Shown here: positions 12,471 to 18,717 of the stretch, one piece after another
How positions within the stretch are numbered: the first letter of the stretch is position 1
How the letters are laid out: the number at the start of each line of letters is the position of its first letter
IMG/VR virus record: IMGVR_UViG_3300033153_002190
Location: 1 to 22,315 of that record
Source: a virus
Direction: 5' to 3' (one strand)
DNA: 22,315 bases
Position numbers and translations under genes: made by a program
The notes under the pieces: model-generated
Told to the model about the DNA's origin: nothing
Seen by the model: only the letters and a program-made list of their open reading frames with translations
Databases searched by the model: none

Positions 12471-13142
12471 TTATTCGTCAAAATGTTTGTATTCTTTCCG
12501 ACCCCGGTTATTGACAGGCTTCGCTTTTGCGTCCGCGTCAGATCGCTTCTCCCAAGTCCTGACCGCCGCGCGCCAGTCTTTCATCTTGTTCTTGCCGATC
12601 ATCCAGTTCTTCGCTTCGTAAAAGTCAATGAACGCTTCCGGGTCTATCTTGCCGCCGCGATCTTTGCAGTAGGTGGACACTTCTTTAACGTTCGGCTTTT
12701 TGAATTTGTTGTTTCCCCCATTATTTACTTTACTATACCTTACCTTTACTATACCTTGACCCCTACCAAGCCCCTCGCTAGGGGCTTCAAAGGGGCTTAT
12801 GATTCCCTCTGATTGAAGTATCTTCATAATGCTTAAGTGACAGATATTATTGGGGTTAAGAGAATCTAAGGAATCGACCTTCTGCTGAAACAAAACGAAC
12901 TTCTTTATGAACCACTTGCTGTTAATAACTTTTATCCTGTCAGCAAAAACGGAGATTGTTTCTTCTTCCGGGAATGTTTCTTTTATAGAGAACTCAGCCA
13001 GTTCAAAGTCAACCTTCCAAATACCAGCATGATCGCAGTTGTCCAGAATGTAGAGCCAAAAGGCCTTGTATTTAACAGGAAGCCTTCTGAACCAGGGGTC
13101 AGACCATTTGCCGGAATCTGTAAACCTATTCGCCATTGTCAT
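12471..13142 (-). CDS. Phage replication initiator-like protein
   Basis: This 223-residue protein resembles phage replisome organisers. An N-terminal winged-helix-like domain (FTDSGKWSDPWFRRLP, then KAFWLYILDNCDHAGIW) is joined by a low-complexity linker (about residues 120-160). A C-terminal DPEAFIDFYEAKNWMIGKN and DWRAAVRTWEKR segment is typical of lambda O/DnaT-like partner-binding regions. Such proteins bind the origin and load the host helicase. The linker-coding DNA carries iterons and a hairpin (12728-12798). The start is ATG 13142 or ATG 13136; neither has a close ribosome binding site, and the start lies just beyond a terminator-like hairpin, so expression may be attenuated. The consensus promoter is at 13267-13294. 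Confidence 0.7.
   Translation of the reverse strand: MTMANRFTDSGKWSDPWFRRLPVKYKAFWLYILDNCDHAGIWKVDFELAEFSIKETFPEEETISVFADRIKVINSKWFIKKFVLFQQKVDSLDSLNPNNICHLSIMKILQSEGIISPFEAPSEGLGRGQGIVKVRYSKVNNGGNNKFKKPNVKEVSTYCKDRGGKIDPEAFIDFYEAKNWMIGKNKMKDWRAAVRTWEKRSDADAKAKPVNNRGRKEYKHFDE
12728..12798. other. Candidate replication origin inside initiator gene
   Basis: Two identical 14-bp repeats (CTTTACTATACCTT, 12728-12741 and 12744-12757) lie 16 bp apart in an AT-rich tract. Next comes a perfect 8-bp stem, AAGCCCCT/AGGGGCTT, around a 4-nt loop (12768-12787), then a third copy of AGGGGCTT (12791-12798). The segment encodes the low-complexity linker of the initiator. Lambda-type phages place their origin iterons in exactly this part of the initiator gene. 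Only two full iterons are seen, fewer than lambda's four. Confidence 0.5.
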
Positions 13143-13150
13143 AATTAAAT

Positions 13151-13209
13151 AAAAATCCCCAGGCACCGTGAGGAATTAAGACCTTCTCGCGAGAGGCAGT
13201 CGCCTGGGG
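13151..13209 (-). terminator. Terminator-like hairpin upstream of initiator gene
   Basis: An 8-bp GC-rich stem, CCCCAGGC/GCCTGGGG (13202-13209 with 13157-13164), is followed on the minus strand directly by ATTTTTATTT and preceded by a run of eight A. The 37-nt loop can fold further into a small hairpin with a GCGA loop. It lies between the consensus promoter and the initiator start, so it could end most transcripts early. It may also work on the plus strand, with a T run 6 nt after the stem. Confidence 0.55.
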
Positions 13210-13244
13210 GAAATCTTTTTTTTATTTGTGATTTTTGTTTTCAT
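13176..13244 (-). CDS. 22-residue basic leader peptide (candidate)
   Basis: An ATG at 13244, just behind GAGAGGTGG, opens a 22-codon frame reading MKTKITNKKKISPRRLPLARRS. It starts about 17 nt after the predicted transcription start, and its codons run through the 5' arm of the terminator-like stem. It stops in the hairpin loop (13176-13178). A ribosome finishing it would therefore keep the stem open. It is strongly basic, like arginine-rich RNA-binding peptides, but no homology is claimed. The ribosome binding site can be sequestered by pairing with 13189-13200. Confidence 0.4.
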   Translation of the reverse strand: MKTKITNKKKISPRRLPLARRS

Positions 13245-13257
13245 TACCACCTCTCGC
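13189..13257 (-). promoter_or_regulatory. Long-range stem crossing the terminator stem
   Basis: On the minus-strand RNA, 13246-13257 (GCGAGAGGUGGU) pairs with 13189-13200 (ACUGCCUCUCGC) over 12 bp, two of them wobble. This stem holds the leader peptide's ribosome binding site. It crosses the 13202-13209/13157-13164 stem with only one unpaired base between them. The two can form an H-type pseudoknot or act as alternatives. Confidence 0.45.
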
Positions 13258-13266
13258 ATTTCTTCC

Positions 13267-13294
13267 ATTATAGCGAAGATCAGCGAAATGTCAA
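13267..13294 (-). promoter_or_regulatory. Perfect sigma70-type promoter (replication)
   Basis: TTGACA (13289-13294) and TATAAT (13267-13272) are separated by 16 bp on the minus strand; both boxes match the consensus fully. Transcription should start near 13261. The spacer and -10 contain TTCGCT-GATC-TTCGCT, two direct repeats 10 bp apart that could bind a regulator, with a GATC site between them. It lies right after the HTH gene stop and serves the leader RNA and the initiator gene. Confidence 0.85.
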
Positions 13295-13465
13295 CTAAAA
13301 AGAAAACAATCTCTTGTGGTTTACCCGGTTCCCTTTCCCCTTCGACAAACCCAACACCTTCGCGTAGTTCTTGATCGTTCCGATGCTGACTTTCAACTTA
13401 TCAGCCATTTCTTGCAGAGTTGTTTGCTTGTATAACTTCTTAAATCGTGCCTTCGTAACATTCAT
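13295..13465 (-). CDS. 56-residue helix-turn-helix protein
   Basis: This small basic protein has a clear helix-turn-helix at residues 17-40: LQEMADKLKVSIGTIKNYAK followed by VLGL. A basic tail (SKGKGNRVNHKRLF) could contact DNA. The ATG at 13465 is preceded by AAGGGGGTG at good spacing. It sits between the small gene at 13505 and the perfect promoter at 13267-13294, whose -35 box directly follows its stop codon. It may therefore regulate that promoter, although no binding data exist. The HTH is of the simple AsiA/terminase-small/resolvase-like kind and cannot be assigned to a specific family. Confidence 0.65.
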   Translation of the reverse strand: MNVTKARFKKLYKQTTLQEMADKLKVSIGTIKNYAKVLGLSKGKGNRVNHKRLFSF

Positions 13466-13486
13466 CACATCACCCCCTTTTCATTT

Positions 13487-13514
13487 ATCTTATCAAAAAC
13501 TTTGTTATTTGCAA
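13487..13514 (-). promoter_or_regulatory. Possible promoter for the HTH gene
   Basis: On the minus strand TTGCAA (13509-13514) lies 16 bp before TAAGAT (13487-13492). TAAGAT is preceded by TGA, giving an extended -10 (TGNTAAGAT). Each box matches 4 of 6 consensus bases. It overlaps the end of the small gene at 13505. Confidence 0.35.
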
Positions 13515-13771
13515 GATAAAATTTCAAAATAACTGTCTGCGTCGATCAGGTTCTTAGACTTAGTAATCAACCCGTTAAGCCACAACTCCTGGATGCTGTA
13601 TTTGATAGATTCCCACCGTTCAATGATCGGCTTCCACCGGGCGAAGTTCCCATATCGGGGATAGATGCAGGTCTTGTATGACTTGCCTTCGTCGCTTTTG
13701 AAGAATATGTAATAAAAGAACCCACCTTGAAAAGACTTCCTTATGTCGATCTTTGTGACCTTTGCTTTCAT
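13505..13771 (-). CDS. Hypothetical phage protein in recombination operon
   Basis: This 88-residue protein begins MKAKVTKIDIRKSFQGG, followed by a strand-rich, aromatic segment (FFYYIFFKSDEGKSYKTC) and a helical C-terminal half (WKPIIERWESIKYSIQELW). The ATG at 13771 has AAAGGGGCGA upstream and overlaps the ERF gene stop by 4 bp; the longer frame to 13798 has no ribosome binding site. It is co-transcribed with the annealing protein and exonuclease, so a DNA-metabolism role is plausible. The family is not recognised. Confidence 0.55.
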   Translation of the reverse strand: MKAKVTKIDIRKSFQGGFFYYIFFKSDEGKSYKTCIYPRYGNFARWKPIIERWESIKYSIQELWLNGLITKSKNLIDADSYFEILSCK

Positions 13772-14367
13772 TTCGCCCCTTTCTGACACCCGAAGCACAA
13801 TGCCTTGCCGAATTTCTTCATACTATAATCAAAAACCTTCTGTGTGATCGCCGCGCCACAAGCACATTCTAACGCCTGTGATGGTGGATGGCTATCATCT
13901 ACGGGGTCAACTGCTTCCTGAATAGGCTTAGAATCGCCAGGATTGCCCTTAGAATCGCTTTTCTCATGCCTATTGATACTATCTGCATCCTTTGTGTCAT
14001 CTATGCAGAATAAGCCGTTGAGAGCATATTTTCTAGCATAAGAACTCGTTGCCCCGGTTATCTGTGAACTGTCCATCCCTTTCCGTGTTTCTTCTTCCCT
14101 TGCAAACGCTGAAACCGTGACCTTCCCATCTTTGTCTGAGATTTCAGCAGTAGCCTTTACATAATACCGATCCCCAATCAGAACTAGGTCGTCATAAATA
14201 ACCAAGATAAGACCGTGTTCTTTGAGCAAAGGCTTGACCGCTTCCAGAATATCCTCGGCTTTTCGGTAAGTATAGTTCCCGAATTTATTGAACTGGCTTT
14301 TCGGTGCTACCAAACTCGTTTGAATAAGGCACAACTTTTCATGCAACTGTAACTCGTTCTCCATCAT
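13768..14367 (-). CDS. erf: ERF-family ssDNA annealing recombinase
   Basis: This 199-residue protein of the ERF superfamily anneals complementary single strands during phage recombination. Seen are FNKFGNYTYRKAEDILEAVKP and LLKEHGLILV (residues 26-56), and the family signature QITGATSSYARKYALNGLF (102-120). After an acidic, low-complexity linker it carries a zinc-ribbon-like tail with CAC (C168, C170) and CFGC (C191, C194). The ATG at 14367, followed by a second ATG, has AAGGAAGG upstream. It follows the YqaJ exonuclease gene with a 4-bp overlap. This is the usual two-component pairing: the exonuclease resects ends and ERF anneals them. Confidence 0.9.
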   Translation of the reverse strand: MMENELQLHEKLCLIQTSLVAPKSQFNKFGNYTYRKAEDILEAVKPLLKEHGLILVIYDDLVLIGDRYYVKATAEISDKDGKVTVSAFAREEETRKGMDSSQITGATSSYARKYALNGLFCIDDTKDADSINRHEKSDSKGNPGDSKPIQEAVDPVDDSHPPSQALECACGAAITQKVFDYSMKKFGKALCFGCQKGAK

Positions 14368-15248
14368 TCACCTTCCTTTCTTACGTTCCTGACCCTTAAA
14401 ACCCTTGATTGTGACGGCGTTAAATAATGATCGTAAACCTTCGCATCCTTCAACGCTTGGATGTCCACCCTTGCCGTTCTCTGTGTTTTCCAAGTGACAA
14501 CATATTCCGAAGTTGATATGCCTAAGTTGTCACCGATTACCTGTTTGATGCCAGCTTCAATCTCGTTCTTCTGGTCAATCGTTTCTTTAATGGTGTTCTT
14601 TAACTGTTGCAACATTGCAATCCTGTCGTTCATTTCTTCGATGGCCTGAACCTGATCGTCACTCTCCGGCTTGATCTCCGCGATGAAACTGTTGTCAAGA
14701 CCAACCGCCTGCGGCTCGATTCTGTTGGTAACACAATCCCAAAAGTCAACCGCAGAAGTAACCATATTATTATACATTTCTTTATCGAAGTCAATCCTTT
14801 TGTGAAGAAACTTTTGGCCGCCAATCAGAACTGCAATCCATCCGATCTTTCGCCCGGTGATTCCCAACTGCCACATCACTTGCAGAATATACTCTGTCGG
14901 TATATCCTCGCCTTCCCATTCCTTAACCTTCCACGCGGAACAAGTTTTGCATTCGAGAAGTTCATCCTTCCCCTGTATTAAGCGGTCGACCTGACAACGC
15001 ATGAACGGATGATCTTTGTTGGTATAATATTGCGGGGCGCGTCTTACTTTCAACCCCGATGCCTTCTCGAATTTCTTAGCGACAAAATCTTCCAACTCCG
15101 AACCAAGCTGAACCGCTTCGACATTTGACAAGTCATCCGGCTCAACAATCCCTGTCTTTTCAGCCCATAGATGCAACGGTGTTTTCCATCTGCTCTTTCC
15201 CATTACTGATGCAATATCCGAACCGCCTATAAATCCTTTTCTATTCAT
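14364..15248 (-). CDS. YqaJ-type viral recombinase (exonuclease)
   Basis: This 294-residue protein has a YqaJ/lambda-exonuclease-type nuclease fold: GFIGGSDIASVMG (5-17), LGSELEDFVAKKF with the first catalytic acid, CQVDRL (D88), and LLECKTCSAW (E99, K101), the E-x-K of the PD-(D/E)xK core. YILQVMWQLGI matches the family's QxxW/Y helix. It degrades one strand from a duplex end to expose a 3' tail. The C-terminal 100 residues form a helical, coiled-coil-like region (IAMLQQLKNTIKETIDQ). The ATG at 15248 forms an ATGA junction with the gene upstream. It is coupled to ERF downstream. Confidence 0.9.
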   Translation of the reverse strand: MNRKGFIGGSDIASVMGKSRWKTPLHLWAEKTGIVEPDDLSNVEAVQLGSELEDFVAKKFEKASGLKVRRAPQYYTNKDHPFMRCQVDRLIQGKDELLECKTCSAWKVKEWEGEDIPTEYILQVMWQLGITGRKIGWIAVLIGGQKFLHKRIDFDKEMYNNMVTSAVDFWDCVTNRIEPQAVGLDNSFIAEIKPESDDQVQAIEEMNDRIAMLQQLKNTIKETIDQKNEIEAGIKQVIGDNLGISTSEYVVTWKTQRTARVDIQALKDAKVYDHYLTPSQSRVLRVRNVRKEGE

Positions 15249-15451
15249 AAAATCACGCCCCTTTCGATTGCCAGTTCCATTAATTTCTGATCCGATACCC
15301 TTGTCACATAAACTGCCGTGTCCTCAATTATCATGTCCTCAAGCGTTGTTCTTTCGTTGCCCGTCAACTCCGTGAAATCCTCTTTGCACTTAAACGTGAT
15401 GCGGTCATAAACTGAAACAAATTGGCACTTCGGTCTTGCAGTCGTTTTCAT
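15245..15451 (-). CDS. Hypothetical small phage protein
   Basis: This 68-residue soluble protein begins MKTTARPKCQFVSVYDR. It has ITFKCKEDFTELTG, then ERTTLEDMIIED, and ends MELAIERGVIL. The ATG at 15451 has GGGGG about 6 nt upstream and shares an ATGA junction with the exported protein gene. It ends on the start of the exonuclease gene. It is co-transcribed with recombination genes, but its function is unknown. Confidence 0.55.
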   Translation of the reverse strand: MKTTARPKCQFVSVYDRITFKCKEDFTELTGNERTTLEDMIIEDTAVYVTRVSDQKLMELAIERGVIL

Positions 15452-15795
15452 TTGTTCCCCCTTTCAAGGAAATACTTGACGTTTTTCTTCCAGTTCTTGT
15501 TAAGATTAGTTGGGTCGTTCTCTGCCCCGATGGGTGCATAGCGTCTTGCCAAGCAAGTAAGGTCATCTTCGCCCTTCTTACATCTGATTGACCGATACTT
15601 CACAAGCGTATTGTAGACCGTGTTCTTGCAATATCTCCGGCATTCATCCGTTGTCGGATCGCATTTGATTGATACGATTCCATAATTCGGATTGCCTTCT
15701 GCCTTTAGAATCGCGTCTGCCCACCTGTCCAAATCAATTTCTGCACTCACCGTCGTCGAGAAAATCAAAATCAAAACTGTTAAAAATATTCGCAT
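15448..15795 (-). CDS. Exported protein, possibly a murein transglycosylase-like fold
   Basis: This 115-residue protein has a clear signal peptide: MRIFLTVLILIFSTTVSA, probably cut before EIDL. The mature part has WADAILKAEGNPNYGI, with a Glu where lysozyme-like transglycosylases carry their catalytic acid. Five or six Cys (CDPTTDECRRYC and later) fit disulfides outside the cytoplasm. A closing ARRYAPIGAENDP and NLNKNWKKNVKYFL segment recurs in phage cell-wall proteins. The ATG at 15795 has AAAGGAG upstream; the frame reaches 15864, but that would spoil the signal peptide. It is the first gene after a consensus promoter, ahead of recombination genes. It could be a lysis enzyme or a superinfection-exclusion protein. 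Confidence 0.55.
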   Translation of the reverse strand: MRIFLTVLILIFSTTVSAEIDLDRWADAILKAEGNPNYGIVSIKCDPTTDECRRYCKNTVYNTLVKYRSIRCKKGEDDLTCLARRYAPIGAENDPTNLNKNWKKNVKYFLERGNK

Positions 15796-15820
15796 CGCTT
15801 CTCCTTTCGCTAACGTCTTT

Positions 15821-15848
15821 ATTATATGCTTTTCCTTTACCTTGTCAA
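15821..15848 (-). promoter_or_regulatory. Perfect sigma70-type promoter (recombination unit)
   Basis: On the minus strand TTGACA (15843-15848) and TATAAT (15821-15826) are separated by 16 bp. Both boxes match the consensus, and the spacing equals that of the promoter at 13267-13294. It lies between an intrinsic terminator and the exported protein gene. It should drive the exported protein, small gene, exonuclease and ERF operon. Confidence 0.85.
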
Positions 15849-15862
15849 GCATTATTTCAGAC

Positions 15863-15894
15863 AAAAAAGCCCCCCGATATTAACCGAGGGGCTT
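15863..15894 (-). terminator. Intrinsic terminator after tail/membrane genes
   Basis: The 7-bp stem AAGCCCC/GGGGCTT (15867-15873 with 15888-15894) has a 14-nt loop. On the minus strand it is followed by six T (15863-15868). It ends the transcript of the tail and small membrane protein genes; the next promoter begins 15 nt further on. Confidence 0.85.
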
Positions 15895-15910
15895 CTTGAC
15901 CTTCCCTATA

Positions 15911-16219
15911 TTAGAACTCGAAACGCAGACCTGCGCGAATCCCTGCATTCATTTCATCGTGCTGTGTTTCAACTCCTGCGAATCCTTCAACGAAAGGAAT
16001 AAACATCCTCTTGGACTTCTGAATAATGTTCACTTCACCAACGTCACCCTGGAATGTGGTTTCTTGCGAGGCTTCTTTCTTAAAGAACTTCGCGTAGATA
16101 AACCCGACAATGCACAGGATTATTATAATCCCGGTCAGGTGTCGGATTGTTTTCAGCCAGGGCAACCATTGGAAGAAACTCATTATGTATTTAGAGAGAG
16201 AGAACTTTTCTTCGCTCAT
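15911..16219 (-). CDS. Small membrane protein, unknown
   Basis: This 102-residue protein has an N-terminal amphipathic stretch (IMSFFQWLPWLKTIR), one strong membrane segment (GIIIILCIVGFIYAKFF, about residues 30-46) and a soluble tail. The tail ends FVEGFAGVETQHDEMNAGIRAGLRFEF in a strand-like pattern. The start at 16219 shares an ATGA junction with the 28-residue gene upstream. With that small gene it lies between the fibre gene and the terminator, a usual place for lysis or host-envelope proteins. A holin or spanin-like role is possible but not shown. Confidence 0.55.
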   Translation of the reverse strand: MSEEKFSLSKYIMSFFQWLPWLKTIRHLTGIIIILCIVGFIYAKFFKKEASQETTFQGDVGEVNIIQKSKRMFIPFVEGFAGVETQHDEMNAGIRAGLRFEF

Positions 16220-16302
16220 CCCTTATAGCCTTTGTTCTTCCAGAAGAACATTCCTAAGCCGCCGATCACTAACCCAATAACAAAACCGATTATTGCATCC
16301 AT
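16216..16302 (-). CDS. 28-residue single-pass membrane peptide
   Basis: The frame reads MDAIIGFVIGLVIGGLGMFF followed by a basic tail WKNKGYKG. The ATG at 16302 has AAAGGGGG upstream. The stop overlaps the next start as ATGA, so the two are translationally coupled. Glycine-rich membrane segment, length and position next to another membrane protein fit a small phage membrane peptide such as a holin-type or inhibitor peptide. No family is assigned. Confidence 0.55.
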   Translation of the reverse strand: MDAIIGFVIGLVIGGLGMFFWKNKGYKG

Positions 16303-16317
16303 AATAACCCCCTTTCG

Positions 16318-17073
16318 TTATGCCCCATAAACTAACAGTTCAGCAAAGTAAGCATTGTTCGGTGATGCCTCCCTTCTTATTTTGAAATCAATATCATAAA
16401 CGGTTCCATTTGATACACCCGACACATCAAGGAAAACGCTTCCCTGCAAGGTCGGGTTTGTTTGATCCAGCGTTGCGCTTGCGGCGGTTGACGCACCGAT
16501 CCCCATGCTTACCTGAACCCACTCCGCATCACTCGACCAACAATTAAAAACCGCTTTAAGAGTATTCACGCCCTGTATTTTTTCCCATTGGATTGAATCT
16601 CGGATTTCAACGAATGTTGTTGACGCGCTGTTTTTGTTCCAATATCTATATGAACCCTCTGTTCCTGTTGAGGATAACAAGCCAGTTGAATATGAAATCC
16701 CGACACCTGTGTCGCTTGAACTTTCCCATGAGGATTGAAAAATCACATTGCTTAACGACCCGCCGACGGACTGTTGTGTTCCGTCTGTCTGAATAAGTTT
16801 GACAACCCCTGCGTCCGTGTCATACCAAATCATCCCAGGGCTTGTGGGTTGAGGAACGCCCGCTGACGAGATAAGATAACCGCTTGGATTAATCATCGCG
16901 TTAAATCTTGAGCCAAGGCTCGATTGATCGCCCTGCGGGTTCGTGCCGACATACTGTTGAAGCGCAACAACCTCAACCTGTAACTGGTTTATATGGTCGT
17001 CGTCGGCAACGTCAATTCTATCTTGCTTTGTCGTGAACGATATTTGCCCGGTTGGATATGAAGCTGTTACCAT
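16318..17073 (-). CDS. Tail fibre or receptor-binding-like protein
   Basis: This 251-residue protein has an N-terminal segment (INQLQVEVVALQQYVGTNPQ, then SLGSRFNAM) typical of the attachment or trimerising start of small phage fibre proteins. Next comes a short GMIWYDTDAGVVKLIQTDGT repeat-like strand pair and then a beta-rich C-terminal domain of about 150 residues rich in Ser, Thr and Gly. The ATG at 17073 follows GGGGGAG. It lies directly after the hub protein, where adsorption proteins usually sit. The C-terminal domain may bind a glycan receptor; this is inference from position and composition. Confidence 0.6.
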   Translation of the reverse strand: MVTASYPTGQISFTTKQDRIDVADDDHINQLQVEVVALQQYVGTNPQGDQSSLGSRFNAMINPSGYLISSAGVPQPTSPGMIWYDTDAGVVKLIQTDGTQQSVGGSLSNVIFQSSWESSSDTGVGISYSTGLLSSTGTEGSYRYWNKNSASTTFVEIRDSIQWEKIQGVNTLKAVFNCWSSDAEWVQVSMGIGASTAASATLDQTNPTLQGSVFLDVSGVSNGTVYDIDFKIRREASPNNAYFAELLVYGA

Positions 17074-17082
17074 GATCTCCCC

Positions 17083-18204
17083 CTATAAATTTGCGCTTCG
17101 CTCTTGGTCTAAAGAGAATCTTAATTGTGAAATCTGCTCTGCAATGATCGGTCTTATCTGCCCCAAATCCAAACCGACCGCCATGCTGTTATTGTCAGAC
17201 AAATTATAATTGATTCGATTTACGACGCGCTCGATCTGCCCGGAATAAAGGAACTCGCCATATCTCTTTTCGCCATACTTGACTTCCTTTCCAAGAATCA
17301 CAAATAACGGGATCGGGTTCGTGCTTTCGATCTGTCCGTTGAAATCCACCAACTCGCAACTGGACTTCCTAACGACCTCGTTGAACTCAGCAAAGATCGA
17401 AGTGGCGATCTGTGAGGCCACCGTATCCGTTGACACCGATCCATTCTGCTCGACGAAAGACCTGATTCCATACTTGAGTTGTGAAACCGAATCATTGTAG
17501 ACGTTCTTGTATGATGTTCCCCCGGCCTCCGCGCCCTGAACAATCACCCGGTTGATGATGTCGGAAAAGTCCTGCTGTTCCTGGAAACTTCTTATCTTAT
17601 ATCCTAACGGGAACCGCCAGCCAACCGTTGAACTCCTGGCCTTAAAGAAATAGTTTCTGTCCTGGTCAACGCCATGTTCCCTTGTGCCTACAATGTCAGC
17701 CAGTTTCTCCAGGGCCGATGAAGCCATTTCGTTGAACTTAATCGCGTCAATCGTGAAGCCTGTCGCTTCAATGTCGGGCGCGTTGTAGGATATGTCTGTG
17801 TTCGGCGTGATATAATTGTCCAAGATGTCTTTGACAATAACCGAAACCTCTGTGTTTGAATACGTCACATCATCAAGATATATCCGGCCTAACTGAACGG
17901 AATAGCCATGTCCGTTAATCCCTATGGCCTCAGAGTTCCCGCGAATCGAAGGGTCTTTGGTTTCGACCAATCCCTGATAGCGTAGCCCGAAAGAGCCTGT
18001 CACCGGGTCACGGTAATAGACCCTCAAATTATAATCCCCGGACAGATTCTTTTCTTCAAACAATTTCCTGGGTAGCCGGAAACTACACTCACCGCACCCT
18101 CCGATGCGCCCGTAAGACCACGACAACCCGGTGAACTCGCGGTCTAATATCTCCAACAGATTGAAGTCCCTGTCCCGAAGTTCTAAGCGATAAGCCCCGG
18201 TCAT
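17083..18204 (-). CDS. Siphovirus tail hub / Gp37-like tail protein
   Basis: This 373-residue protein begins YRLELRDRDFNLLEIL and then LSWSYGRIGGCGECSFRLP, the opening of siphovirus tail-associated (ReqiPepy6 Gp37-like or hub) proteins. The rest shows the usual hub blocks: YQGLVETKDPSI, SVIVKDILDNYI, ALEKLADIVG and FSDIINRVIVQGAE, and a closing helix ISQLRFSLDQERS. These proteins form the distal tail tip under the Dit ring. The ATG at 18204 has AAGGAT upstream. It lies 63 bp from the divergent HNH gene inserted between it and the Dit-like gene. Confidence 0.7.
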   Translation of the reverse strand: MTGAYRLELRDRDFNLLEILDREFTGLSWSYGRIGGCGECSFRLPRKLFEEKNLSGDYNLRVYYRDPVTGSFGLRYQGLVETKDPSIRGNSEAIGINGHGYSVQLGRIYLDDVTYSNTEVSVIVKDILDNYITPNTDISYNAPDIEATGFTIDAIKFNEMASSALEKLADIVGTREHGVDQDRNYFFKARSSTVGWRFPLGYKIRSFQEQQDFSDIINRVIVQGAEAGGTSYKNVYNDSVSQLKYGIRSFVEQNGSVSTDTVASQIATSIFAEFNEVVRKSSCELVDFNGQIESTNPIPLFVILGKEVKYGEKRYGEFLYSGQIERVVNRINYNLSDNNSMAVGLDLGQIRPIIAEQISQLRFSLDQERSANL

Positions 18205-18232
18205 AAGTATCCTTATAATAATCTATGTTAAT

Positions 18233-18261
18233 TTGACACAACCACCAAACTATGATAAACT
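18233..18261 (+). promoter_or_regulatory. Promoter for the plus-strand HNH gene
   Basis: TTGACA (18233-18238) lies 17 bp before TAAACT (18256-18261), which is preceded by TGA, giving an extended -10. The predicted transcription start falls at 18267-18269, on the ATG itself. The mRNA would therefore have almost no leader. Confidence 0.6.
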
Positions 18262-18267
18262 TAGTTC

Positions 18268-18717
18268 ATGATTAAAAACAAAATTAAAAAAATATGTTCT
18301 ATCTGCAATAAGCCGTTCCTTGTATGGCGATACCGAAAAGATTCTGCTAATTTTTGTGGATACGAATGTCTTTACAAGGCGCGAAAATTTCGAGTAGGTG
18401 AAAACAGTTCTCACTATAAGGGTGGCAAATCTAAGAGTTCGCACGGATATGTTATGATTATAAAAAGAAACAATCCTAATCTTCGAGGGTATAGAGTATA
18501 TGAACATAGGGAAGTTTGTTCTAACCTTATCGGTAGGCAACTTAAAAAGAAGGAAGAAGTTCATCATCTTAATAATATAAAAAGTGACAATCGTCCAGAG
18601 AATCTCATGGCATTTTCTTCCAAGTCTGCACACATAAGATTCGAGCGCGGTGGGAAAGTCCTCAAGAAAGAAATTATTTTTGACGGCAGGAATTATCATA
18701 AAAATCTCTCGAAGTAG
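18268..18717 (+). CDS. HNH homing endonuclease on the opposite strand
   Basis: This 149-residue free-standing nuclease has an N-terminal zinc-finger-like segment (C10, C13, C30, C34), a NUMOD-like basic region (NSSHYKGGKSKSSHGY) and the HNH core. The core has YEHREVCSNLIGRQLKK, EVHHLNNIKSDNRPENLMAF and HIRFER. The core aligns with the HNH gene at 3627-4022. It is markedly AT-rich and is the only clear plus-strand gene. It sits exactly between two tail genes: its 3' end overlaps the Dit-like gene by 22 bp and its 5' end is 63 bp from the hub gene. No ribosome binding site precedes the ATG, so leaderless translation from its own promoter is likely. It is a mobile intergenic insertion. Confidence 0.9.
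   Translation: MIKNKIKKICSICNKPFLVWRYRKDSANFCGYECLYKARKFRVGENSSHYKGGKSKSSHGYVMIIKRNNPNLRGYRVYEHREVCSNLIGRQLKKKEEVHHLNNIKSDNRPENLMAFSSKSAHIRFERGGKVLKKEIIFDGRNYHKNLSK

Noticed and set aside
13505-13798. Longer start for the 88-residue gene at 13798
   Set aside because: It would extend 31 bp into the ERF gene with no ribosome binding site; ATG 13771 has AAAGGGG at proper spacing and a 4-bp overlap.
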